Assembly (NCBI GenBank): GCA_051006995.1
Contig: JBPCSQ010000029.1
Span: 186,001-250,000 of the forward strand
Source: JAIQGF01 sp051006995
GTDB lineage: Bacteria > Acidobacteriota > Terriglobia > Terriglobales > Acidobacteriaceae
Length of the DNA: 64,000 nucleotides
Reading direction: 5' to 3'
Shown: piece after piece, positions 52,927 through 60,948 of the stretch
Numbering within the stretch: the stretch's first letter is position 1
How the letters are laid out: each line of letters begins with the position of its first letter
Position numbers and translations under genes: made by a program
The notes under the pieces: generated by a model
Databases searched by the model: none
Told to the model about the DNA's origin: nothing
Seen by the model: only the letters and a program-made list of their open reading frames with translations

Positions 52927-54579
52927 TTGAGCACGCAAACATTTTCCCCGGCGCCGAAACCCGCGCCCGTCCCTGCATCCGGATTCGCCGGCGGCAAGCG
53001 CCCCGGCTTCAAGGTCCTCCAGCCCGAGACCACGTACACCGGCTCGCCGATCACGCCGGTGCAAAAGGGTCTGCCGCGCCTGACGCAGTCGCTGTGCCCG
53101 GAATGCAGCCAGCTGGTTGACGCCCGCCTATTCGAGGAAAACGGCCGCGTGTACATGGAAAAGTGCTGCGAGCAGCACGGCGATTTCCGCGACCTGATCT
53201 CTCCCGATGTCAGGTTTTATCTGAAGATGGAGCAATGGCACTTCGGCGACAACCGCGGCGTCAAGAATCCCGCGATCCCGAATGCCACGCGCTGCCCGGA
53301 GCAGTGCGGCTTGTGCTCGATGCACACCTCGCACACCGTGCTCGCCAACGTGGATCTGACCAACCGCTGCAACCTGACTTGTCCGGTGTGCTTCGCCAAC
53401 GCCAACGTGCAGGGATATCTCTACGAACCGGATATCCAGCACGTCCGCCGCATGCTGGAAGCGCTGCGCAACGAGCAGCCGGTGGCTGGGCGCATCGTGC
53501 AGTTCTCCGGAGGCGAGCCCACCATCCATCCGCAATTTTTGGAAATCTGCTCGATGGCGCGCGAGATGGGTTTCTCGCATGTGCAGGCGGCCACCAACGG
53601 CATCCTGCTATCGGAGCTGGAATTCGCGCAGAAGGCGAAGGAACACGGCCTTTCCACGCTGTACCTCCAGTTCGACGGCATTTCCGACGACGTCTACCTG
53701 CGCACACGCGGCGAATCGTTGATGGAGAAGAAGCTGCAGGTCATCGCCAACGCGCGCAAGGTGGGGATGAAAATCGTGTTCGTGCCTACCATCGTGCGCG
53801 GCGTCAACGACCAGCAGATCGGCGACATCGTGCGCATCGCGATGGACAATATTGACTGCGTCTCCGGAATCAGCTTCCAGCCCGTGGCGTTCACCGGGCG
53901 CATCGCGCGCAAGGAACTGGAGGCGAAGCGCTTTACCATCGGCGATCTTGCCCATGCGCTGGCCGACCAGACCGGCATCTTCGACCCCTACCAGGATTTC
54001 TTTCCGCTGTCCTGCGTAGCGCCGTTCTCGCGACTCACCTCGGCGCTGCGTGGCGAAGATGTTCCGACGCTGAGCTGCAACCCGCATTGCTCGATGGGGA
54101 CGTACGTGTTCGTGGACGAGCGCACCAAGACGGCGGTGCCGGTGACGCGGTTCATGGACGTGGGCGGCATGTTGCAGGATATGGAAGAGCATTCGCGACG
54201 CTCCACCCGCGCCATCTCCAAAATGTTCACCAAGGTAAAGGCGTGGAACACTCTGCAACGGCACTTCAAGCCTGAATTTGCGCCGCCGGGACTCACCTTC
54301 ACCAAGTTTTTGCAAACGCTGCAAGGCTTCACCGACAAGAAGCTCGGGCGCGACGGTAAGGACGGCAAGTTCACCTATCGCACGCTGCTGGTCGCGGGCA
54401 TGCACTTCATGGACCTGTACAACTACGACGTCGAGCGGGTGAAGCGCTGCGTGATTCACTACGCCGCGCCCAACGGGCTCATCTATCCGTTCTGCGCCTA
54501 CAACTCCGGCCCGACTTTCCGCGAGAAGATCGAGCGCAAGTACTCGGTGCCGCTGGAGAAGCGGCTACACCAGTTGTGA
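52927..54579 (+). CDS. Radical SAM protein, Tes/Mss-like (candidate membrane-spanning lipid synthase)
   Basis: 550 residues from TTG 52927, which has GGAGG 9 nt upstream; a longer frame back to 52879 lacks a site. N-terminal CPEC (Cys57/60), MEKCCEQHGDF (Cys80/81), then TRCPEQCGLCSMHTSHT (Cys123, 127, 130) and the radical SAM CNLTCPVC (Cys148, 152, 155), plus FSGGEPTIHPQF. Late cysteines in SCNPHCSMGTYVF and FCAYNSGPTFREKI follow. This set of cysteines and the CGLCxxHxSxT box match MJ0619-type Tes (tetraether synthase) and bacterial Mss proteins. Acidobacteria are known to make iso-diabolic acid, so tail-to-tail lipid coupling is the favoured role; this is inference. Confidence 0.85.
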   Translation: MSTQTFSPAPKPAPVPASGFAGGKRPGFKVLQPETTYTGSPITPVQKGLPRLTQSLCPECSQLVDARLFEENGRVYMEKCCEQHGDFRDLISPDVRFYLKMEQWHFGDNRGVKNPAIPNATRCPEQCGLCSMHTSHTVLANVDLTNRCNLTCPVCFANANVQGYLYEPDIQHVRRMLEALRNEQPVAGRIVQFSGGEPTIHPQFLEICSMAREMGFSHVQAATNGILLSELEFAQKAKEHGLSTLYLQFDGISDDVYLRTRGESLMEKKLQVIANARKVGMKIVFVPTIVRGVNDQQIGDIVRIAMDNIDCVSGISFQPVAFTGRIARKELEAKRFTIGDLAHALADQTGIFDPYQDFFPLSCVAPFSRLTSALRGEDVPTLSCNPHCSMGTYVFVDERTKTAVPVTRFMDVGGMLQDMEEHSRRSTRAISKMFTKVKAWNTLQRHFKPEFAPPGLTFTKFLQTLQGFTDKKLGRDGKDGKFTYRTLLVAGMHFMDLYNYDVERVKRCVIHYAAPNGLIYPFCAYNSGPTFREKIERKYSVPLEKRLHQL

Positions 54580-54595
54580 GTTCTGAGTTGTGAGT
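54574..54595. repeat. Inverted repeat, left arm, flanking the four-helix gene
   Basis: TTGTGAGTTCTGAGTTGTGAGT; its reverse complement matches 55065-55086 at 21 of 22 positions. It overlaps the last codons of the radical SAM gene. Confidence 0.7.
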
Positions 54596-54633
54596 GGAAT
54601 TCCCGGGACGGAACTGCGCGCAAGGAATTCCAC
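54594..54633. repeat. Short perfect inverted repeat upstream of the four-helix gene
   Basis: GTGGAATTCC (54594-54603) is exactly inverted at 54624-54633 (GGAATTCCAC), 20 nt apart. It overlaps the left arm of the larger repeat and lies about 50 nt before the start codon. Confidence 0.6.
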
Positions 54634-54680
54634 CACTCGCGGTAGCCACCTGCGGTTCGTCGGACCGTAGAATGTGCCGC

Positions 54681-55061
54681 ATGGCCACTGCGAGCACGCC
54701 CGAAAAAAGGCATTACAAAGATCTTCTAGTCTGGCAGAAGTCACTGGCGGTCGTACGCGACATTTACAAGCTCACGGGTCGTTTTCCTGGTACCGAGCGC
54801 TACGGCTTGGCAGACCAGATGCGACGTGCTGCGGTGTCCATCCCGCGCAATATCGCGGAAGGCCAAGCACACCATAGCACCCGCGAGTTTCTGCACTTCT
54901 TACATCATGCTCGCGGTTCCCTGGCCGAACTGAACACCCAAATGCTAATTGCGATGGATTTGGGTTATGTCCCGAAAGAAACAGGCGAGCCATTGCTGAA
55001 GCGCATTGAAGAGATCAGCCGTATGCTGAACGGGTTAATCAGCTCCATAACCCCCGATTGA
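54681..55061 (+). CDS. Four-helix-bundle protein, S23/IVP family
   Basis: 126 residues from ATG 54681 (ATG 54672 gives three more). HYKDLLVWQKSLAVVRDIYKLT, ERYGLADQMRRAAVSIPRNIAEG and REFLHFLHHARGSLAELNTQM match the family first seen in 23S rRNA intervening sequences, with the NIAEG signature. Related small proteins also act with diversity-generating retroelements (Avd), but no reverse transcriptase is nearby. The gene is bracketed by 21/22-nt inverted repeats (54574-54595, 55065-55086). Function unknown. Confidence 0.85.
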   Translation: MATASTPEKRHYKDLLVWQKSLAVVRDIYKLTGRFPGTERYGLADQMRRAAVSIPRNIAEGQAHHSTREFLHFLHHARGSLAELNTQMLIAMDLGYVPKETGEPLLKRIEEISRMLNGLISSITPD

Positions 55062-55064
55062 AAG

Positions 55065-55086
55065 ACTCACAACACAGAACTCACAA
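55065..55086. repeat. Inverted repeat, right arm, flanking the four-helix gene
   Basis: ACTCACAACACAGAACTCACAA, inverted partner of 54574-54595 with one mismatch. It starts 3 nt after the four-helix stop codon. Confidence 0.7.
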
Positions 55087-55106
55087 CTTACAACTCTTCC
55101 GCTACA

Positions 55107-55568
55107 ATGCCCGCCATGTCCAAACGCCTGACCATCCTTTTCGTCCTGTTCGCAACCGCCACCGCCTGCAACATGTGGAGCAAACCGCCTAAGGGATGGA
55201 GCGGCGCCACCGGCGGCGAGCAGATTGAAACTCTTTTCTGGAAAGACGTGCAGACGAAGGATTGGAAGGAAGTGGACCGTCATCTGGCGGCCACCTTCAC
55301 CGCCACTGGGTCCGGCGGCACTGCCGATCGCGCCGCCTTCCTCCAGCGCTTACAGCAGAGTCCGGTGGCCGATGTTTCTCTCACCGGCTGCAACGTCGAG
55401 ACCAACGGCGCCGACATGGTGGTTGCCTGCACCCTGAACGCGCGCTGGGGCGGGAACCCGGCCTCGGTCTCCAGCACCCTCAGCGTCTGGCAGCAGCTCA
55501 AGAAGGGCTGGGTGATGGTGGCCCACGCGGATACCCCCCTGGCCCCCGGGCAAGTAACTGAAAAGTAA
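55107..55568 (+). CDS. Small lipoprotein, NTF2-like (DUF4440-like)
   Basis: 153 residues from ATG 55107 (ATG 55116 also possible). A signal with lipobox (LFATATACNMW) shows lipidation at Cys. The rest resembles NTF2-like folds: IETLFWKDVQTKDWKEVDRHLAATFTAT, AFLQRLQQSPVADVSLTG, VVACTLNARWG, QLKKGWVMVAHADTPL. Similar DUF4440/SnoaL-like proteins often are stand-alone. No catalytic residue is clear. It is located after the four-helix gene and 228 nt before the pilin operon. Confidence 0.7.
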   Translation: MPAMSKRLTILFVLFATATACNMWSKPPKGWSGATGGEQIETLFWKDVQTKDWKEVDRHLAATFTATGSGGTADRAAFLQRLQQSPVADVSLTGCNVETNGADMVVACTLNARWGGNPASVSSTLSVWQQLKKGWVMVAHADTPLAPGQVTEK

Positions 55569-55796
55569 CGACAAGCGGTTGTTTTCTGCTCCGCCAAGGT
55601 CACCTGAATCCGCTCCTAAGGGAAACCAATGTCCTTGTACCTCAGAGACATAGACCGTGTTAATAGGTGTGGAACTCGGAAAGGGCTGGTGATAGTATTC
55701 GCGCCATCTCCCCCAAAGATGGCCGCGGGTGCGGCCGCACTGAGCCACATTCGACAGGCAAACTGAACCGATTCTATGTACCGGAAAGATGAAGCG

Positions 55797-56354
55797 ATGA
55801 CCCGTATTCGCCTTCGCTCGGCGCGCGGCTTTTCGATCCTGGAATTGATCATCGTGGTGGCGATCACGCTGACGATCGCCGCCATCGCCATTCCCAAGGT
55901 GGTCATTGCCACGCAAGATTTCAAGTTGCGCAGCACCGCTTCCAGTCTTTCCGGATTGGTTCAGAAGTGCCGCATGCTGGCGGTGGCGCGCAATATCTTT
56001 AATCCGGTGACTTACTCCGGCGGCGGTTTCAGTTGCGCCGTGACCGGGACCAACAGCGCTAATGTCCTGCTGCCGTCCACCGTGGTCGTTGACAATACTG
56101 GCGGCGGATTTTCGACCAGCTCGATGAGCATGAGTTGGACGTCGAGCGCGGTGGTTGGGCCGCCGGAGTTCAATCCGCGAGGTCTGCCCTGCGTCGTTCC
56201 CAGCGGTGGCGGCCAATGCGCGGTCACCGGCCAGGGCTACATCTACTACCTGCGGCAAGACCGCGCTGTCGGAGCCACGGGCTGGGCAGCCATCACGGTT
56301 ACACCGGCCGGGCGCGCGCGTGTCTGGACCTGGGACGGCAACAACTGGCAGTAG
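55797..56354 (+). CDS. GspH/FimT-type minor pilin (type IV pilin-like)
   Basis: 185 residues from ATG 55797. The class III prepilin signal is RSARGFSILELIIVVAITLTI: Gly, then Phe at +1 and Glu at +5. A helix with many Ala and Ile follows. The globular part has a C-terminal YYLRQDRAVGATGW, typical of GspH/FimT pilins. These are assembled into the priming tip of type IV pili or type II pseudopili after processing by a PilD peptidase, not in this window. It is the first gene of a five-gene operon. Confidence 0.88.
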   Translation: MTRIRLRSARGFSILELIIVVAITLTIAAIAIPKVVIATQDFKLRSTASSLSGLVQKCRMLAVARNIFNPVTYSGGGFSCAVTGTNSANVLLPSTVVVDNTGGGFSTSSMSMSWTSSAVVGPPEFNPRGLPCVVPSGGGQCAVTGQGYIYYLRQDRAVGATGWAAITVTPAGRARVWTWDGNNWQ

Positions 56355-56370
56355 CGCAGGAGAAACTGTC

Positions 56371-56928
56371 GTGAATAATCCAATGACATCACGCCAATCG
56401 CGGTCGCAGGCCGGCATGAGCTTGATCGAACTCATGATCGCCATGACTGTCCTGGTGGTCGGCTGTCTCTCGCTGATGACCCTGGTGACCACCGCGATCA
56501 GCAGCAATAACCGCAACAAGCTGGATACGGCGGGCACCCTGCTGGCGCAAAAAGTCCTGGAAGGCATCGCCGCCCAACCGTCGACCGCCAATACGACCTT
56601 CACGATGACCGATTGTGCAGGAACCGGTTTCACCCTCGCGACCGCCGGCGCGGCTTCCCCCGGGGTGGGCGCTACCGTCAATTCCAGCGGCAATATTGAT
56701 TTCACGCAGGCGATCTCCGGGGTGACGGCGAACTACTCCATGCAGTACGTCACGTGCGGCACCGGTGGCCAGCAGGCCACGTACGATATCCGGTGGAATG
56801 TTCGGACGCTGACCGCGTATACCAAGCTGGTCACGGTTTCGGCGCGGCAGACCGCCGTCTCCACCACCGGCACGAATCTGCCGTTCTTCTCCCCGCCGAT
56901 CACCTTGCGCACCATCGTGGGACAGTAG
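56371..56928 (+). CDS. PilV-type minor pilin
   Basis: 185 residues from GTG 56371 with AGGAG 8 nt before it. Prepilin motif QAGMSLIELMIAMTVLVVG (Gly|Met, Glu at +5). A Ser/Thr-rich globular part follows with two cysteines (MTDCAGTGF, YVTCGTGG) that may form a disulfide. It is the second pilin gene, 16 nt after the first and 11 nt before the next. PilV proteins are part of the tip complex of type IV pili. Confidence 0.85.
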   Translation: MNNPMTSRQSRSQAGMSLIELMIAMTVLVVGCLSLMTLVTTAISSNNRNKLDTAGTLLAQKVLEGIAAQPSTANTTFTMTDCAGTGFTLATAGAASPGVGATVNSSGNIDFTQAISGVTANYSMQYVTCGTGGQQATYDIRWNVRTLTAYTKLVTVSARQTAVSTTGTNLPFFSPPITLRTIVGQ

Positions 56929-56939
56929 CCGAGGCAGCT

Positions 56940-57755
56940 ATGAACAGAGTCACTCAAAGAAAACAATCCGAGCGCGGCTTCTCGCTGATTGAAATGATCA
57001 CCGTGGTAGCCATCCTCACCCTGGTGATGGGAGTGGTGTTCCGCCAGATTATTTCCGTGCAGCAGCGCTATCGCTCGGAAGAGACCAAACTCGACATCGG
57101 CCAGGAAGGCCGCGAGTTCCTCGATCAAATGGTGCGCGACCTTCATCAGGTCGGCTATCCGACGTACCACATCTACACCGCCACGGTCGCGAATACCGAC
57201 CAGCGCATGGCCGCAGGTCTGGTGAAATACGCGTACAACGATGTTTGGTTCGAAGGCGACGTGGATGGCGATGGCCAGGTGGAAGTTGTGCGCTACACCT
57301 TGAATGCGCCCAGCGGCTCCTGCCCATGTTCCATCCAGCGTAGCATGACCAAGAAGCTCAACAACACCGCGCCCCTGAGCCAGACTTCGACCAGCTACTC
57401 CACCGAATTGGACAATGTGGTCAACAGCGGCGGCTCCGGCGGCGGCGGCACCAACGGCGCGTATGCGATTACCGGCAACTCCACTATCTATTCCGGCGGG
57501 GCTACCAGCAGCGTCACCAATGACAGCCTGTACGGCGGGCTGGCTTCGCCCTACGTCTTCCAGGCCTTTGACGCCAGCGGCAATGCGGTGGCGCCCACCG
57601 ACATCGCCACCAGTCCGACCACCCTGGCCAGCATTCGTTCCATCCAGATCACGATTAACGTGCTGGCCAAGCAGAGCGCCAGCGATTTGCAGACGCTGCG
57701 CCGTCCCGCGGTCTCCCTCACCGCCACGGCGCGGATCTTGAACCCGATGAATTGA
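56940..57755 (+). CDS. PilW-type minor pilin
   Basis: 271 residues from ATG 56940 with GAGG upstream. Prepilin motif SERGFSLIEMITVVAILTLV with Glu at +5. A long soluble part holds DGDGQVEVVRYTLNAPSGSCPCS and a Gly/Ser/Thr-rich end (NSGGSGGGGTNGAY). Its last codons contain the ribosome binding site (GAGGAG) of the next gene. It fits PilW by size and place in the operon. Confidence 0.85.
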   Translation: MNRVTQRKQSERGFSLIEMITVVAILTLVMGVVFRQIISVQQRYRSEETKLDIGQEGREFLDQMVRDLHQVGYPTYHIYTATVANTDQRMAAGLVKYAYNDVWFEGDVDGDGQVEVVRYTLNAPSGSCPCSIQRSMTKKLNNTAPLSQTSTSYSTELDNVVNSGGSGGGGTNGAYAITGNSTIYSGGATSSVTNDSLYGGLASPYVFQAFDASGNAVAPTDIATSPTTLASIRSIQITINVLAKQSASDLQTLRRPAVSLTATARILNPMN

Positions 57756-57766
57756 GGAGCAACGTG

Positions 57767-59347
57767 ATGAAGACCCGACAACGCGAGCGAGGAGTGGCGC
57801 TGATCATCTGCCTCTTTGCCCTGATGCTGCTGTCCGGCATCGGTCTCGGCATGATGTACATGGCCGACACCGAGACCTCCATCAACAAGAATTATCGCGA
57901 CTCGCAGCAGGCCTATTTCGCGGCTATCAGCGGTTTGCAGGAAGTGCGCGAGCGGCTCATGCCGACCTCCGCCAGCGTCATTACCGCGGCCAATGGGCTG
58001 CCCACCACGCTGCCGCTGGATAATGCCAACACCGGCGTGACCTACGTTGTGAACTACACCAACAGCATCGCCAAGAGTGACATCCAGCCCTGGACGAGCG
58101 GCAGCGTTTACTTCGATACCGAGTTATGCCACCAGAATTTCTCCGGTGTGACCGCTGCCAATACCGGTGCGAACACGCCCTGCGCGGCGGTGCCTACGGG
58201 CACCTACTACAAGATTGTTGACAGCAACTCACCGTTCCTCGGCAACGACAACAATCTGCTGTACCGCTGGATCCGCATCACCAAGAAAGCCAACTCCACG
58301 GCGGTTCCGGACACGTCGCTGACGTCGTCGTATTACGTGGGCAGCAGCGGCTCGTCCAACACGGTGCCGATCTGCTGGGACGGGGTTCACGAATTGCCGC
58401 TGCCCGCCGGGTATGCGACGTGCGACGACAACCCGCCCGCGGCCCCGAACACCACGTATTACAAATCGGTGTACGTGCTGACTTCGTTTGCGCTCACCAC
58501 CGCCGGTTCCCGGCGCATGGCGCAGATGGAAGTTGCCAACGACCCGCCGTTCGTAAGCAATGCGGCCGTGGACACGAATAACTTCGTCAACGTCAGCGGC
58601 GCCTCGGTCACGGTGAATGGTTACGACAATTGCAAGTGCAGTTGCACGACTGCTGTTGGCCAGTCCGCACCCACCTGCACCGACCGCGCGACGGGGGCAT
58701 CCTGCACCGGCAGCACGTACGCCATCTACAGCAGCCAATCGGTCACGACGTCCACCGGTAGCGCCCAACCGGCGCTGGTGGCGGGCACGAGCCCGCCGGT
58801 AGCCCAGAACCAGAACTTCCCTTATGACGTGGGTGGATTGATCAGCAAGTACAGCAATCAGCCAGGCGCGGTGAATGTCACGGGCGCACCGTACAATCAA
58901 ACCTGTACAGCTTCCACCGCCACTCCTCCCGGATTTGCAAATTGCGGCCTCATCAGCAACGGCACCTTCGGCACAGTGCCCAGCCCGTTCCCGCCCACGG
59001 ACCCGACCAATCCTGTGGGCGCCGTCAACCAGATCACCTACGTGCCAGGCTCCATTGACATCACGGCGCAGACCAGCGGTTCTGGGATCCTCATCGTGGA
59101 CGGTGACCTGACGCTGCATGCTGGTTTGAATTTTTACGGGCTGATCATCGTTCGCGGCGTGCTCACGTACTCCGGCAGCGGTAACGGCCAGAACCTCAAC
59201 GTGGCCGGGTCGGTCATCGCCGGCCAGGGGTCGGTCGCCGACGCGCTGTCGGGCGGTATCAACATCCAGTATGATCGCTGCGCGCTGCTGAACAATCAGA
59301 CGCAGCGGCCGCCTGCCTTAATTGCTACCCACGAAGTAACCTACTGA
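57767..59347 (+). CDS. PilX-type pilus assembly protein with a C-terminal beta-helix-like part
   Basis: 526 residues from ATG 57767, GAGGAG 7 nt upstream. N-terminal hydrophobic helix as in PilX (RGVALIICLFALMLLSGIGLGMMYMADTETS), then a long Thr/Ser/Asn-rich region with many cysteines (CKCSCTTAVGQSAPTC). The last 110 residues carry a repetitive beta pattern (VDGDLTLHAGLNFYGLIIVRGVLTYSG) and may form a beta-helix. Usual PilX is about 150-250 residues, so this one is much longer. It probably joins the pilus tip. Confidence 0.8.
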   Translation: MKTRQRERGVALIICLFALMLLSGIGLGMMYMADTETSINKNYRDSQQAYFAAISGLQEVRERLMPTSASVITAANGLPTTLPLDNANTGVTYVVNYTNSIAKSDIQPWTSGSVYFDTELCHQNFSGVTAANTGANTPCAAVPTGTYYKIVDSNSPFLGNDNNLLYRWIRITKKANSTAVPDTSLTSSYYVGSSGSSNTVPICWDGVHELPLPAGYATCDDNPPAAPNTTYYKSVYVLTSFALTTAGSRRMAQMEVANDPPFVSNAAVDTNNFVNVSGASVTVNGYDNCKCSCTTAVGQSAPTCTDRATGASCTGSTYAIYSSQSVTTSTGSAQPALVAGTSPPVAQNQNFPYDVGGLISKYSNQPGAVNVTGAPYNQTCTASTATPPGFANCGLISNGTFGTVPSPFPPTDPTNPVGAVNQITYVPGSIDITAQTSGSGILIVDGDLTLHAGLNFYGLIIVRGVLTYSGSGNGQNLNVAGSVIAGQGSVADALSGGINIQYDRCALLNNQTQRPPALIATHEVTY

Positions 59348-59357
59348 GGTGAGTGCG

Positions 59358-59915
59358 ATGAACTGGAACCGAACGGCTCGTTGGGCAGTCTCGCTGCTGT
59401 TGGTGTGCCTGGCTAGCGGTGTGCTTTGGGCCCAATCGGATCAGCCGCCGGCTTCCGGCGCACAATCCGACCAGCCTTCTCTCGGGGATATCGCGCGGCA
59501 GAAAGCGAAATCCAAGGCAAAGAAAGTAGTGACCAACGACGAGATCCCGCCCAGCGCCCTGGCCAATGCGCCGGCGCCGGCACCGACCGGCGCGACGGCC
59601 TCGCCGGCCGGCGGTCCCGCGAATACCTCCGTCGGCCCGGCTGCGGGCAAGCCGGGTGATGCCAAGACCGACCCCAAGGAGCAGGAGAAGCAGAGCAAGT
59701 TGGATAACCTGCAAAAGGAGCGCGATAGCCTGGATAAGGTCATCGCGCAACTGCAGAAGCAGATTGATGAGACCAACGAAGAGAATCGCAAGGCGACCTT
59801 CCGGGAAGTGATTGAGCACGCCAAGCAGGAACAGGCGAGAGCGCAAGCTGATATCGACAAGCTCAAGGCCGGCGGCGCAGGCCAGCAGGCCCCGCCAGCC
59901 GCCCCACCGAAATAA
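59358..59915 (+). CDS. Secreted coiled-coil protein
   Basis: 185 residues from ATG 59358 with GAGGTGAG upstream; a GTG 59349 is in frame. Signal peptide ends after VLWAQ. The middle is Pro/Ala-rich (NAPAPAPTGATASPAGG), the C-terminal half a coiled coil (LDNLQKERDSLDKVIAQLQ). It is the last gene of the pilin operon, 10 nt after pilX. Nothing identifies it as a known pilus protein; a periplasmic helper of pilus assembly is a guess. Confidence 0.75.
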   Translation: MNWNRTARWAVSLLLVCLASGVLWAQSDQPPASGAQSDQPSLGDIARQKAKSKAKKVVTNDEIPPSALANAPAPAPTGATASPAGGPANTSVGPAAGKPGDAKTDPKEQEKQSKLDNLQKERDSLDKVIAQLQKQIDETNEENRKATFREVIEHAKQEQARAQADIDKLKAGGAGQQAPPAAPPK

Positions 59916-59939
59916 TTCGGCTGCGCTTGCCCTACCGAG

Positions 59940-59968
59940 ATCCCCACGTGTTACGTGGGGATTTTTTT
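59940..59968 (+). terminator. Strong terminator of the pilin operon
   Basis: ATCCCCACGT pairs with ACGTGGGGAT around GTT, then seven T (59962-59968). It ends 59358-59915 and faces the convergent protease operon. Confidence 0.9.
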
Positions 59969-60003
59969 GTGTGCAGATTGATCCTGTAGCTTGGTTTTTA
60001 GTT

Positions 60004-60948
60004 TTAATGCCAGCGCGTGGTGTAGTTGGGCTGTGCTATCGCTCCGAATACCGACGTGTATCCGGCAACATCGCTAGCGCTAACCGGTCCATCCAGCGGT
60101 TCCGCGGTGACAATGTAGGAATCGGCGGCGGGCAATCCGGTGATGACGTAGGTACCGTCCGGACGCGTCAGCGCGCCGATCGGGCTCTTGCGGACAGAAG
60201 GGAAGGCAGAGAACGGCTGCAGGCCGGTAACGGATTCGGCAAACACATGGGAGCCGAACACCACGTTGGATCCCAGCCGCACGGTTCCGGAAATCGCCCC
60301 CGTGGCTACGTCAGGAACGCCCTTCGGATAGATGAAGGAAATTGCCGCCACATCGTCGTAGCTCAGGGCGATCACGGAGCTGGCGGCCGGAAACATCACC
60401 GAGCGCACCACGGCACTATGATCCAATCCCAGGAAGTGACCGATCTCATGCGTGGCAACCGCCTGCAGGTTGCCGCCGATTGCGGTGCTCCACGTGGTCT
60501 TGGGGTTGAATACAATGTCGGCCTTCGTGATCTGACCGTTCGAGTTATTCGTCGTGGTGATCGTCACCGCCAGCGTTTGGGAGTCCTTGCTGAAGTCGGT
60601 AACATCCGTGCATGCGCAGATGATGTTGATTCCCGCGGCATTGCCTTCTGCCGTCAGCGGCGTATCAACCGGGTTGCGCTGCACCGAGACGGCCGCGTTC
60701 GGGGCATTGTTCCATACGCCAAAGGCTTGCTGGAGAATGGAGCCGGCCGCCGTCGGGTCCACGCCGATACTGCTGAATGAATTCGGACTGAAGGTCCATT
60801 GCACGGGAAATCCCGCCCAATGGTCCACCTGCGGGCCTGAAGACGTCTGGGTGAACTCGGGCAGATACGAGTACGCAGGAGCGGCAACCAGCAGCAGGAC
60901 AGCCAATGCCGCAAGCAGTCCGAGCACCACCAGCGAGCGGGCCTTCAC
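60004..60948 (-). CDS. Matrixin-type secreted metalloprotease
   Basis: 314 residues from GTG 60948, which shares GTGA with the upstream stop. Signal peptide to about AAPAYS. The zinc-binding motif is VATHEIGHFLGLDHSAVV (H-E-x-x-H-x-x-G-x-x-H, about 163-176), followed by MFPAASSVIALSYDD, where the Met resembles the Met-turn. A second domain after about 215 (ATGAISGTVRLGSNVVFGSHVF) is beta-rich, like a CarboxypepD_reg-type module. It should cleave proteins outside the cell. It is last in a three-gene coupled operon. Confidence 0.88.
   Translation of the reverse strand: MKARSLVVLGLLAALAVLLLVAAPAYSYLPEFTQTSSGPQVDHWAGFPVQWTFSPNSFSSIGVDPTAAGSILQQAFGVWNNAPNAAVSVQRNPVDTPLTAEGNAAGINIICACTDVTDFSKDSQTLAVTITTTNNSNGQITKADIVFNPKTTWSTAIGGNLQAVATHEIGHFLGLDHSAVVRSVMFPAASSVIALSYDDVAAISFIYPKGVPDVATGAISGTVRLGSNVVFGSHVFAESVTGLQPFSAFPSVRKSPIGALTRPDGTYVITGLPAADSYIVTAEPLDGPVSASDVAGYTSVFGAIAQPNYTTRWH

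Noticed and set aside
54681..55061. Diversity-generating retroelement accessory (Avd)
   Set aside because: The four-helix protein is similar in fold, but there is no reverse transcriptase or template/variable repeat in the window.
55797..59915. Type II secretion operon
   Set aside because: The order FimT/GspH, PilV, PilW, PilX matches minor pilins of type IV pili; no GspC-G or ATPase is in the window, though pseudopilins cannot be fully excluded.
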